Source: Elusimicrobia bacterium RIFOXYA12_FULL_57_11
GTDB taxonomy: Bacteria; Elusimicrobiota; Elusimicrobia; Elusimicrobiales; UBA9959
Direction: 5' to 3'
DNA length: 32,077 bases
Assembly: GCA_001800275.1 (NCBI GenBank)
Contig: MGVB01000129.1
Location: forward strand, 1-32,077
The notes under the pieces are model-generated. The model saw only the letters and a list, made by a program, of their open reading frames with translations. It made no database searches and was not told where the DNA came from. Within the stretch, counting starts at the first letter, position 1. Each line of letters starts with the position of its first letter. Made by a program: the position numbers and the translations under genes. Of the stretch, positions 1 to 9,729 are shown in pieces.

Positions 1-52
1 TAAGCCGCCCGCCAATATAACCCGTAGGGCCGGTAACCAGGATAGTTTTCAT
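1..52 (-). CDS. NAD(P)-binding Rossmann protein (NAD-dependent epimerase/NmrA-like), N-terminal fragment running off the window
   Basis: Reverse complement of 1-52 reads MKTILVTGPTGYIGGRL, the N-terminal TGxxGxIG dinucleotide-binding motif; truncated by the window edge. Confidence 0.75.
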   Translation of the reverse strand, partial: MKTILVTGPTGYIGGRL

Positions 53-91
53 TGATGGTTAAAAAAAACACGCGGGGACGGAGGCGGCACG

Positions 92-1570
92 CTAGACCGG
101 CAGAATATTCCTTTCTTTAGCCCAGCTGCGCAGCAGCCCCACGGATTCGGACTTTATAACGGACAGCGGACGGGTAAGCTTCAACTGCTCCAGCACATGC
201 CGGGTTGAGATTTTTTCCCCGGAACCCGAAGCGCTGTACAGGGCTGAAATAACGGCCTGTTCTATTTCAGCGCCGCTGAACCCTTCGCAATTCGCGGCCA
301 GGCCGGCCACATCGAACAGGGCGGGGGCAAGCGCGCGCTTTTCCAGGTGGATCCTTATTATCCCTTCCCGTGCGGCAGCGTCGGGGAGGTCGGCGAAAAA
401 TATCTCGTCGAAACGGCCCTTGCGCAGCAGCTCCGGCGGCAGGCTGTTAATATCGTTGGAGGTGGCGGCGATGAACGAGCGGTCCTTGCGCTCCTGCATC
501 CAGGTAAGCATGGTCCCCAGCACCCGCTTGGAAACCCCGCCATCCACCTCACCTGAAGAAGCGGCGAATATTTTTTCTATCTCGTCTACCCAAAGGCAGA
601 CCGGCGCCAGGCGCTCTACCGTGGCCAGGGCCCTGCGCAGATTCTCCTCGGTTTCGCCTATATACTTGGAGTAAAGCCGGTTAAGGTCCAGGCGGTAAAG
701 CGGGATAGCCAGCTCCCCGGAGATAACCTTTGCGGCCAGGGATTTACCGCAGCCCTGTACCCCCAGCAGCAGGAGGCCCTTGGGCGGCGGCAGCGGGCAC
801 TCGGTTAAAAAAGATTTCCGGCGATCCTGCACCCAGCGCTTCAGATTCTCAAAACCGGCTATGGCATTTTCATGCTCGGCGCCGAAATACTCCAGTATCC
901 CGTCCCGGTCAAAGGCCTCTTTTTTAAACTTCTCTATCACCGCCAGATCCGCCAGGTCAAACCGCGCGTCCTGCAGCAGGCAGATATTGAGCACGTTACG
1001 CACCTGCTGAAGCGAAAGACCTTTAAGAGTTTTAACCACACGGCGCAGCGTTTCCGGCGGCATATCCACCTCAAGGTGGACGCCTGAAAGTTTAAATTCC
1101 GAAACCGCCCGGTTGATCTCAGCCAACAGTTGCTTCTCGTCCGGATAGCCGCCAGATATGCGGGCGGCAAGAGCGGCAAGGTCAGCAGGCAGTTTCGCCT
1201 CGGCACCCAGCAGCACCACGGTAGTGGGCGTGTTCTTTATACTGTTCAGGATATCCTTGAAAAGACGGGCGGCGACCGCCTCGCCCAGGAACCGGTCGAG
1301 GTCGCAAAAAACGAATAAGGCGCGGTGGGGGTCCTTAATAAGATCGTTCACCACCCGCAGCATCGTCACCGCGTCGTTGGTCTTATAAAAAGCGTTTTGA
1401 TTAGCGCCTATGCGCAGGCCCTTGCTGAGGGTCCAGGAGTAAAAGGTCAAAGACTGGTCCTGCGCCACGCCGTGGAGCTGGCCCGTAACATAATCCTCGT
1501 CCATGGTATCTACGAGCACCAGCGGGTAGCGGGATTTTATAAGGAGTGAAATTTCTTCTTCGAAATTCAT
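92..1570 (-). CDS. AAA+ ATPase, Ycf46-like / FtsH-type AAA core
   Basis: Walker A GVQGCGKS, Walker B VCLWVDEIEK, sensor/Arg finger region ATSNDINSLPPELLRKGRFDEIFF; long N-terminal region typical of Ycf46-like proteins. Confidence 0.85.
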   Translation of the reverse strand: MNFEEEISLLIKSRYPLVLVDTMDEDYVTGQLHGVAQDQSLTFYSWTLSKGLRIGANQNAFYKTNDAVTMLRVVNDLIKDPHRALFVFCDLDRFLGEAVAARLFKDILNSIKNTPTTVVLLGAEAKLPADLAALAARISGGYPDEKQLLAEINRAVSEFKLSGVHLEVDMPPETLRRVVKTLKGLSLQQVRNVLNICLLQDARFDLADLAVIEKFKKEAFDRDGILEYFGAEHENAIAGFENLKRWVQDRRKSFLTECPLPPPKGLLLLGVQGCGKSLAAKVISGELAIPLYRLDLNRLYSKYIGETEENLRRALATVERLAPVCLWVDEIEKIFAASSGEVDGGVSKRVLGTMLTWMQERKDRSFIAATSNDINSLPPELLRKGRFDEIFFADLPDAAAREGIIRIHLEKRALAPALFDVAGLAANCEGFSGAEIEQAVISALYSASGSGEKISTRHVLEQLKLTRPLSVIKSESVGLLRSWAKERNILPV

Positions 1571-1622
1571 AAATAGGTTGCTGCGAACTGTTCACGCCCG
1601 GCAGGTGAGGACCGGCTTTAGA

Positions 1623-1778
1623 GCACAGCATAAGTATGCTGTGCGGAGTCTGGAATCGGTCACAGCTCTCTCCCTCGCCGTCGCTCGGTCGAGGCCGCGA
1701 CCCTGGCTCACCGCTGCGGACAGCTGCCCTCGCGGTTCCGCCTTTCGATTCCTGACGCGGGCCATAATTATGGCCCGC
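1623..1778. repeat. Nested inverted-repeat block between tRNA-Arg and the AAA ATPase gene
   Basis: GCACAGCATA-AG-TATGCTGTGC (1623-1644), imperfect 15-nt arms 1644-1658 / 1746-1760 (contain GGAATCG / CGATTCC), and perfect 22-bp palindrome GCGGGCCATAATTATGGCCCGC (1757-1778). Confidence 0.6.
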
Positions 1779-1801
1779 TCCGGGTTCCTTATAACAGAAT
1801 T

Positions 1802-1876
1802 TGGTGCGCCCGGCAGGAATCGAACCTGCACTAGAAGCTTCGGAGGCTCCTGTGATATCCATTTCACCACGGGCGC
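1802..1876 (-). tRNA. tRNA-Arg (anticodon CCG)
   Basis: Reverse complement GCGCCCGTGGTGAAATGGATATCACAGGAGCCTCCGAAGCTTCTAGTGCAGGTTCGATTCCTGCCGGGCGCACCA folds as a cloverleaf: acceptor GCGCCCG/CGGGCGC, anticodon loop CTCCGAA, T-arm GCAGG-TTCGATT-CCTGC, encoded CCA. Confidence 0.93.
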
Positions 1877-1909
1877 GAAAACTAAAACCTGCACAACCGT
1901 ACCGCGGGA

Positions 1910-3226
1910 TCAGTTTTTTGAGGCGTATTTTTTTTCAGTCGCCACATTCCCGTCCTTATCGAAATCCCGGAGCACAGAAAGCCTGTTCCCGGCAAAAACA
2001 AATTCTTTTTCCAGCTTGCCTTTCCCTGAATACGCCCGGGCGATCCCGTCCGGGCATTCCTTCTGTTCGGAAACTATGTTAAGTTTTCCGTCCACTGTTA
2101 TTTTACAAAGATATTTGCCATCTTCGTAAAAGCTGAACTCCCCCCCGCGGGCCAGTTTTACGGATTTCACGGTTATGGCCCTTTCGGCCGGGGCCGCCGC
2201 CACATGCCCGGCCGCGTAAAAAGTTTCGAATTTAACCGCCCCTTTATCGTCATATTCCCTGAAATACCCATCGGGAACGCCGTTCCTGAAATTCTGCTCG
2301 AACCGAAGCTTTCCGTTCTCATTGAATATTTTCACGGGGCCATCCAGCTGCCCGGCGCTGTAATACGCCTCGTTCTCAAGCCTGCCTCCGGGGAAATATG
2401 TTTTCAACGCCCCGTATTCCCTGGAATTTACCAGGATCTTTTCCGTTTTCAAAGCCCCGTCCCCGTAATATTCCCGGTAAACGCCGTCGGGCAGGGGCCC
2501 GGCGCTTTTCAGACGCCTGCCGTCTTTGCCGAAAACCTCTTCAGCGATAACCGCCTTACCTCGAAAATACGTCTTCTGGACCCTGCCGGATTTAAAATGT
2601 ACGGAACGGAAAGTATAACCTTCTTTCCCGCGAAAGCGGGCGACAAGCGCTTCCACATTGTCGCCGGCCGCTTTGCGCGCGGCCGGGTAATCTTTCCAGG
2701 TCTTTTTTATGGTTATTTTTTCAGCCACCACTATTTTGGCGGTCTGGACTATCAGTACCCTGGCATTTATTTCAACTTCATCTTCGCCCACGTCGTTCAA
2801 AGTCCCGGTCAGTACCGCTTCCGCGCCCAGCAGTTTCCCGACTTGCTGGGTAGACGCCTCATCCGTGGCCCCCGAAGCCTGCAGTTTCAACTCACCCGCC
2901 ACTTTTTGAAGGAGATTCCTTTCCATGAGCGTTATTTTCTTGTTTTTCGCGAAAAGAGTGGTCAACCGCTCCTGCACGACCACCGGGCCATCCGACCATT
3001 TCCCGTCGATATAGGGAAATTCCAGAACGGCCAGCTTGATATTCGGATAATCCTCAATGCCCCGCTGGAGTTTCACGGAAAGCTTTTCGAAGGGCCCCGC
3101 AAAAACCGGGAGGCAGCTGAACATCAAGACCAGAAAAAAACCAAACTTGCCGGGGAAAGTGGCCGCATGACCCGCTTTAAAAGAGAGATAACCCATAGTT
3201 CCCATGCAAAATCTGCGCTTATGCAC
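1910..3226 (-). CDS. Exported protein: CsgG/FlgO-like N-terminal domain plus MORN/YwqK-type repeats
   Basis: Signal-like segment FFLVLMFSCLPVFAG; LAVLEF...ITLMERNLLQKV...QVGKLLGAEAVLTGTL resembles CsgG/FlgO; repeats such as YREYYGDGALKTEK, LKTYFPGGRLENEAYY, VKIFNENGKLRFEQNF, YFREYDDKGAVKFETFY. Start codon uncertain; overlaps the alaS stop by 8 bp. Confidence 0.7.
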   Translation of the reverse strand: MHKRRFCMGTMGYLSFKAGHAATFPGKFGFFLVLMFSCLPVFAGPFEKLSVKLQRGIEDYPNIKLAVLEFPYIDGKWSDGPVVVQERLTTLFAKNKKITLMERNLLQKVAGELKLQASGATDEASTQQVGKLLGAEAVLTGTLNDVGEDEVEINARVLIVQTAKIVVAEKITIKKTWKDYPAARKAAGDNVEALVARFRGKEGYTFRSVHFKSGRVQKTYFRGKAVIAEEVFGKDGRRLKSAGPLPDGVYREYYGDGALKTEKILVNSREYGALKTYFPGGRLENEAYYSAGQLDGPVKIFNENGKLRFEQNFRNGVPDGYFREYDDKGAVKFETFYAAGHVAAAPAERAITVKSVKLARGGEFSFYEDGKYLCKITVDGKLNIVSEQKECPDGIARAYSGKGKLEKEFVFAGNRLSVLRDFDKDGNVATEKKYASKN

Positions 3227-5870
3227 GCTTTCCGGCTATCTCCAGAAGTTGCTTTTCAAAAGCGGGCATACTGGGCGGGATCTCTCCCCCGCCCTGGGCA
3301 AAGTCCTTGCGGCCGCCGCCCGAGCCGTTGATAGCCGCCGCCACCCCCTTGGCTATGGCGGAAGCGTCGGCTTTAACGTCGCCGGTATGCGTTATTATAA
3401 AGGAAAACTTGTCTTCGGCCCTGGAGTAGATGAACAACAAAGAGGCCTTGAGGCCCCTTTTTATCTCGTCGGAAAGGCCGCGCAGCTCTTTCATCTCCAG
3501 CAGGCCCGCATCGCAAACAACGAAGCTGGAACCGGAGCCATCTATGCTTTCCGACAGGGTTTTCCGGTTTTCCCCTGCGTGGAGGGGCTGGGCAGATTTG
3601 CCTTTGCCGGATTTCAGTTCTTTTATGTTCTGCAACAGCTGCTCCACGCGCGCGGGGAGCTCGCTTGCCGGTACCGAAAGACGGGCGGCAAGCGTTTCCG
3701 CCACGCGGGCCAGCCCGGAAAGGTAGAACACCGCGGCGGGACCCGCCACTCCCTCTATGCGGCGCACGCCGCGCGCCACTGAGGACTCCTTAAGTATCTT
3801 TATCACCAGCAGCTCCCCGGTGCGGTCTATGTGGGTGCCGCCGCAAAGCTCCAGGCTATAGCGGTCTTTTGCGGAGTCAAAGCCGCCGCGGTTGATAAGC
3901 ACGAACCGCGCCGGGTCCTTATATTTCTCACCGAGCAGCGTGGTGGCCCCAAACCGCTCCGCGTCGGCCAGGGGACGCTCGGCCTTGAAAACGCGGTAGT
4001 CCTCGCGCACCGCGGAATTCGAGATCTCCTCAACGCGCGCCAGTTCTTCTTTTGCTGGAGCCCTGGCGATGGTGTAATCGAAACGGAACCTGACCGGGTC
4101 CACTTCCGAGCCCGCCTGGCGCGTTGTTTCGCCGAAAACCTGCTTAAGGGCGGCGTTCAGGACATGGGTGGCCGTATGATTGCAGGCCGTACGGTACCTG
4201 TCGGCGGAAACGCGGGCTATGACCCGCATCCCGGTCTTAAGCGGTTCCTGCACGCGGATTGCGTGAAAGTACACCCTGGCCACCGGCTTTTGCGTGTCGG
4301 AAACCGAGGCGATTTCCCTGCCCCCGGAAAAGAACGAACCGGTGTCCCCGGCCTGGCCGCCGGACTGCGCGTAAAAAGGCGTGGCGTCCAGCACGGCGTA
4401 GCCTTCTTCCCCCTGCGCAAGGCTATCCACTATCTTGCCGCCCGCGTCAAGCAGCCCGATCACGGAGCTTTCGCTTTCAGCCGACTCATACCCGGTAAAA
4501 ATCGTAGCGGGCAGTTTTTCCTCCGCGGTCTGAAAGATGAAAGCGTTCTTCTCTCCGGAATCCTTCCAGCCGGCCTTGGCCACGCCCTGAGCGGCCTTGC
4601 GGGCCTCTTCGAAGCCCTTATCGTCCACCGGCACGCCTTTTTTCAGCGCCAGCTCGCGGGTAAGCTCCAGCGGGAAACCGTAGGTTTCATACAGGCTGAA
4701 AGCCTCTTTGCCGGGGATCCCGCGGGGGTGTTTGGCCAGCAGGTCCGATAGATACTTCTCGCCGGTTTCAAGCGTTTCTATAAACCCCTGCTCCTCGGAG
4801 CGCAAAGTCTCGCCTATCTGCCTGGCGGCGGCTTCAACTTCCGGGTAAACACCGCGGAATATCCCGAATATCGCCGGCGTGAGTTTATGCAGGAACGGGT
4901 CCTTCGCGCCCATTACGCGGCCATAGCGGCTGGCCCGGCGTATCAGACGGCGCAGCACATAACCGCGGCCCTCATTGGACGGGATAACGCCTTCGGAGAT
5001 AAGGAAAGAGGCCGCGCGCAGATGCTCGCTTATTATGCGGAAAGCGGAGACGGATTCATCCGAAGCTTTATACTCGGCGTTAAGCAGGGAGGACGCCGCC
5101 TCTATAACCGGGTAGAACAGCGAGGTTTCGAAAGGCGAGTCCTTACCTTCCACAATAAACGCAAGGCGCTCCAGGCCCATGCCCGTGTCGATATTCTTGC
5201 GCGGCAGCGGCTTGAAAGTTCCGTCCGGCTGTTTATCGAACTGGGTAAAAACATGGTTCCAGACCTCTATATACCGGTCGCAGGAACAGGCGCCGGGCCC
5301 GGCGCAGCCCTTATGGGCGTATTTTTCGCCGCGGTCCCAGTACACCTCTGAACAGGGGCCTGACGGCCCGGTGTCGCCCATCGCCCAGAAATTATCCTTG
5401 TCGCCCAGCTCGACTATATGGGAATGCAGATTTTTGGGCAGGATGTTTTCCCAGATAACCCTTGCCTCGGCGTCACGAGGGGCCACCCCGCCGCCGTAGA
5501 TGGACGGGTAAAATCGGTCCGCCGGCAGCTCCATTTCCTTCGTAAAAAAATCCCAGCCCCAGACCAGGGATTCTTTCTTGAAATAATCGCCAAAAGAGAA
5601 ATTGCCCAGCATTTCAAAGAACGTAAGGTGCCGGATGGTTTTTCCCACATTATCTATGTCGGTAGTGCGGAAACTTTTCTGGCAGGAAGCCGCGCGCTTA
5701 AGGTCGCTCTTCAATCCCAGGTAGTACGGCTTGAACTGCACCATGCCGGCCGAAGTGAACAGCAGCGAGGGATCGCCTTCCGGTATCAGCGGGCTGGACT
5801 TGATAACAGGATGTCCGTTCCGGGCGAAAAAATCCAAAAAACTTTTGCGTATCTGGCAGCTTTGCGTCAT
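3219..5870 (-). CDS. alaS: Alanyl-tRNA synthetase
   Basis: Full length 883 aa; SPLIPEGDPSLLFTSAGMVQFKPYYLG, RHLTFFEMLGNFSFGDYFK, HTATHVLNAALK, CGGTHIDRTGEL. Confidence 0.98.
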   Translation of the reverse strand: MTQSCQIRKSFLDFFARNGHPVIKSSPLIPEGDPSLLFTSAGMVQFKPYYLGLKSDLKRAASCQKSFRTTDIDNVGKTIRHLTFFEMLGNFSFGDYFKKESLVWGWDFFTKEMELPADRFYPSIYGGGVAPRDAEARVIWENILPKNLHSHIVELGDKDNFWAMGDTGPSGPCSEVYWDRGEKYAHKGCAGPGACSCDRYIEVWNHVFTQFDKQPDGTFKPLPRKNIDTGMGLERLAFIVEGKDSPFETSLFYPVIEAASSLLNAEYKASDESVSAFRIISEHLRAASFLISEGVIPSNEGRGYVLRRLIRRASRYGRVMGAKDPFLHKLTPAIFGIFRGVYPEVEAAARQIGETLRSEEQGFIETLETGEKYLSDLLAKHPRGIPGKEAFSLYETYGFPLELTRELALKKGVPVDDKGFEEARKAAQGVAKAGWKDSGEKNAFIFQTAEEKLPATIFTGYESAESESSVIGLLDAGGKIVDSLAQGEEGYAVLDATPFYAQSGGQAGDTGSFFSGGREIASVSDTQKPVARVYFHAIRVQEPLKTGMRVIARVSADRYRTACNHTATHVLNAALKQVFGETTRQAGSEVDPVRFRFDYTIARAPAKEELARVEEISNSAVREDYRVFKAERPLADAERFGATTLLGEKYKDPARFVLINRGGFDSAKDRYSLELCGGTHIDRTGELLVIKILKESSVARGVRRIEGVAGPAAVFYLSGLARVAETLAARLSVPASELPARVEQLLQNIKELKSGKGKSAQPLHAGENRKTLSESIDGSGSSFVVCDAGLLEMKELRGLSDEIKRGLKASLLFIYSRAEDKFSFIITHTGDVKADASAIAKGVAAAINGSGGGRKDFAQGGGEIPPSMPAFEKQLLEIAGKRA

Positions 5871-6006
5871 AAGGTGGACGTATCCTTTGTATATGGTGCT
5901 GAAGTGTAATTATACAATACTGCCACATACCCGTACTGCCGCCATTACCGCGCCACGCAACCTCCGCAGGTTACCCTGTAAGGCAATAACTTATGGAGCA
6001 TAAAGC

Positions 6007-6040
6007 AAAAAGCCCTCCTTAACAGTAAAGAGGGCTTTTT
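6007..6040 (-). terminator. Intrinsic (probably bidirectional) terminator downstream of pit
   Basis: AAAAAGCCCTC-cttaacagtaaa-GAGGGCTTTTT: perfect 11-bp arms with A/T tracts on both sides, just 3' of the minus-strand stop at 6053. Confidence 0.9.
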
Positions 6041-6052
6041 ATTCCGGTTAAC

Positions 6053-7043
<991 letters not shown>

Positions 7044-7051
<8 letters not shown>

Positions 7052-7670
7052 TTTTCACCATTATGGACTCGATAACTTTCGCCACATGCTCGCATTTGTC
7101 CAGCGTGCCTTCTGCGACTTCGTATATCTCTTTCCATTTTATTACCATGATAGCGTCTTTCTCGGTATCAAAAAGGCAGCTGATGGCTTTTTCACGCACC
7201 TGGTCGCCCATGTTCTCCAGGCGGTTGATCTCTATGCAATAGTCCAGCACACGGCGCTGGCGCTTGGTATCCGGCATATACTTTACAGCGCTGGCCAGGG
7301 CGGAAGCGGCCTGGTCTATCAGGTCAATGAACTGTGTAAAATGCTCATCCGCGGGATTAAGCTTGTAGAGCTTCACGCGGCCGGCCATGGCATTAAGCAT
7401 GTCCAGCACGTCGTCGAGCTGGTTGGCCAGCGCGTAAATATCCTCGCGGTCTATGGGGGTGATGAAGGTGCGGTTAAGCATGTCGGTTATCTCATGTGTG
7501 AGCGTATCCCCCTCATGTTCCAGATCGTGTATTTTTTTTGTTTCAGCCTCGTCAAGCACCCCGTCCTTCACGGCGGCTTTAAAAAAAGCGGCGGCTTTCA
7601 TCAGGTTCTCGGCCTGAAGATTCAGATAATCGAAAAACTTCACTTCTTTCGGCATGAAATTAATGGCCAT
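7044..7670 (-). CDS. DUF47 / PhoU-like Pit accessory protein
   Basis: DLEHEGDTLTHEITDMLNRTFITPIDREDIYALANQLDDVLD motif; overlaps the pit start by 8 bp; strong SD (AAGGAG) before ATG. Confidence 0.93.
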
Positions 7671-7718
7671 ATTTTCTCCTTAGTATCCGGTTGACTACCA
7701 GCATAGTTTAGGAAAAGC

Positions 7719-7758
7719 GCATAAAGGCTGTTTAAAGCCCGTGTAAAATGCGTGTAAA
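7719..7758 (-). promoter_or_regulatory. Pho box: four direct heptamer repeats with 11-bp periodicity
   Basis: Minus strand TTTACAC gcat TTTACAC gggc TTTAAAC agcc TTTATGC; plus-strand positions 7752-7758, 7741-7747, 7730-7736, 7719-7725, exactly 11 bp apart. Confidence 0.82.
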
Positions 7759-7781
7759 TCAAGGCCCTGGCGCCGGGCGCT

Positions 7782-8996
7782 TTATTTGGGGAGGGTAAAC
7801 CAGAAGACGGAGCCGCGGCCCTCGGCGCTTTCAACGCCCACGCCGCCGCCGTGAAGTTCAACAAGGTGCTTTACTATGGAAAGGCCGAGCCCGGTGCCGC
7901 CCAGTTCGCGGGAACGCGCTTTATCAACGCGGTAGAAACGCTCGAAGATCCTGGGCAAATGCCCTGCGGATATGCCCGGACCGGTATCTTCTATACAGAT
8001 CTTTACCGCGCCGCTCTCATCTGCGGCTGAAATCTTTATTTCACCGCCTTCACGGTTATATTTAGCCGCATTCTCCGTAAGGTTTATAAGCACCTGGGAA
8101 AGTTTATCCCGGTCGGCATTTACCTCAAGCCCGGCCGCTATACGGTTCAAAAGGGAGATCTTTTTTTTCACCAGTATCTCCGCCAGGCCGCGGCCGGTAT
8201 CTTCCACCAGAGCCTTCAGCGCTACCGGGGCTTTTTCCAGGACAATCCGGCCAGATTCCGCGTAAGACAGCTTAAGCAGGTCGTTGACCAGATTATCCAG
8301 GCGTACGGCCTGCTCGTATATGCTGCGGGCGAAGCCGGGCCCATGCTCGCGGTCTTCAAGCGCGCCGTTAAGCAGGGTTTCCGCGCAGCCTTTTATAGCG
8401 GTAAGCGGGGTTTTCAGCTCATGCGACACATTGGCGACAAAATCCCGCCGCATAGCTTCAAGCTTACGCGGCCCGGTGATGTCGCGCGCCACCAGCACGC
8501 AACCGCCTATCACACCGTTCTCCACTATTGGCGACGCGCTTACGCTCAGCACGGTGCCAGGGGAGGCGGACGGTTCCAGCTCGAAAGAAACGGGAGCGCC
8601 GCTGGACAGCGCCTTCAGGGCCGCGGAGGACAGTTCCGGCCCGCCGGGCAGGCCGGACAGGCGCATCCCCTCGGCGGCAAACCCCCTGACCCCCATAAGC
8701 TGGCGCGCGCGCGGGTTGATGCGTGTTACAACGCCGCCGCCGTCCGTAACCAGGATAGCTTCGGACATATCACGAAAAGCGGCCTCCAGCTCGAGCCGGC
8801 GCAATTCCGCCTCGCGCATTCTCAGGCTTATCTCCCCCGCCATATAATTAAGCGTTTCGGAAAGTTTTTTCAGCTCGCCGGAGGAACCGGCCGGGATACG
8901 GTAGTCAAAATCCCCGGCCGCAAAGCGTTCTGAGCCGGCAATTATCTCACCGAACTGTCCGCCAAGAAATAATTTAAACCGGGAAAGCAAGCTCAT
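7782..8996 (-). CDS. phoR: PAS-containing sensor histidine kinase, PhoR-like
   Basis: FVANVSHELKTPLTAIKGCAETLL (H box), NLTENAAKYN (N box), DTGPGISAGHLPRIFERFYRVD, GGTGLGLSIVKHLVELHGG; adjacent to phoB and phosphate transport genes. Confidence 0.9.
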   Translation of the reverse strand: MSLLSRFKLFLGGQFGEIIAGSERFAAGDFDYRIPAGSSGELKKLSETLNYMAGEISLRMREAELRRLELEAAFRDMSEAILVTDGGGVVTRINPRARQLMGVRGFAAEGMRLSGLPGGPELSSAALKALSSGAPVSFELEPSASPGTVLSVSASPIVENGVIGGCVLVARDITGPRKLEAMRRDFVANVSHELKTPLTAIKGCAETLLNGALEDREHGPGFARSIYEQAVRLDNLVNDLLKLSYAESGRIVLEKAPVALKALVEDTGRGLAEILVKKKISLLNRIAAGLEVNADRDKLSQVLINLTENAAKYNREGGEIKISAADESGAVKICIEDTGPGISAGHLPRIFERFYRVDKARSRELGGTGLGLSIVKHLVELHGGGVGVESAEGRGSVFWFTLPK

Positions 8997-8999
8997 GTT

Positions 9000-9689
9000 T
9001 TATTCCGCTTCGAACCTGTAGCCGTAGTTCTTTACCGTCACTATGCGCTTGCCTTCGGCGCCAAGTTTTTTCCGCAGCGTGCCTATGTGCACGTCCACGG
9101 TACGGGTCTCTATCTCTACAGAGGCGTCCAGCCCCCAGGCCTTCTCCAACAGGGCCTCTCGCGACAGCATTTTACCGCCTGAAGCCATTAACGCTTTAAG
9201 CAGTTCGAATTCACGGGCCGTCAGGCTCAGCGGCTTACCCTTAAGCGTAACCGCAACACGGGCGGGGTCCAGCTCAAGCTCCCCCGCCCGGCAGATATCC
9301 GGCGCGGGCGCCGCGGCGCGCGAACGCCGCAGCACGGCGCTAACCCGCGCAAGCAGTTCTTTGATCCCGAACGGCTTGGTGATATAATCATCCGCGCCAA
9401 GCCCGAGCCCGAGCACCTTATCGGATTCTTCCCCCTTGGCGGTCAGCATGATTACGGGGATAGCGGCAGTTTTCGCGTCCAGCTTCAGCCTGCGGCAGAC
9501 GTCCAGCCCGTCCAGGCCGGGCAGCATCAGGTCCAATAAGATCAGGGCCGGGCGTTCCTTAGCGGCTGTCGCGGCGGCAAAAGATCCGTCATGCAGCAGC
9601 AGCGTCTTATAACCCTCTTTTCTAAGGTTATAATCGAGCATCCGGGCTATGTCTTTTTCATCTTCGACTATCAGTATCTTCGTATCCAT
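9000..9689 (-). CDS. phoB: OmpR/PhoB-family response regulator (start trimmed from the ORF track to MDTKILIVEDEKD)
   Basis: REC domain ILIVEDEKDIARML...LILLDLMLPGLDG; winged helix SLTAREFELLKALMASGG...VDVHIGTLRKKLG...IVTVKNYGYRFE. Confidence 0.93.
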   Translation of the reverse strand: MDTKILIVEDEKDIARMLDYNLRKEGYKTLLLHDGSFAAATAAKERPALILLDLMLPGLDGLDVCRRLKLDAKTAAIPVIMLTAKGEESDKVLGLGLGADDYITKPFGIKELLARVSAVLRRSRAAAPAPDICRAGELELDPARVAVTLKGKPLSLTAREFELLKALMASGGKMLSREALLEKAWGLDASVEIETRTVDVHIGTLRKKLGAEGKRIVTVKNYGYRFEAE

Positions 9690-9729
9690 TTTAAATATTA
9701 AGATCAGTTTGCCGCCCAGGTCACGCCTG

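Noticed and set aside
2204-3331. 375-aa plus-strand ORF antisense to the CsgG/MORN gene
   Set aside because: Shadow ORF in GC-rich DNA: no domain signature, lies opposite a gene with clear motifs, no promoter or SD signal.
3831-4751. 306-aa plus-strand ORF inside alaS
   Set aside because: Antisense to an unambiguous full-length AlaRS; composition is that of a frame shadow.
5890-6000. T-box or other riboswitch upstream of alaS
   Set aside because: The leader after the TATAAT-like -10 is only about 40 nt, with no T-box sequence or terminator/antiterminator pair; the small hairpin AACCTCCGCAGGTT lies upstream of the promoter.
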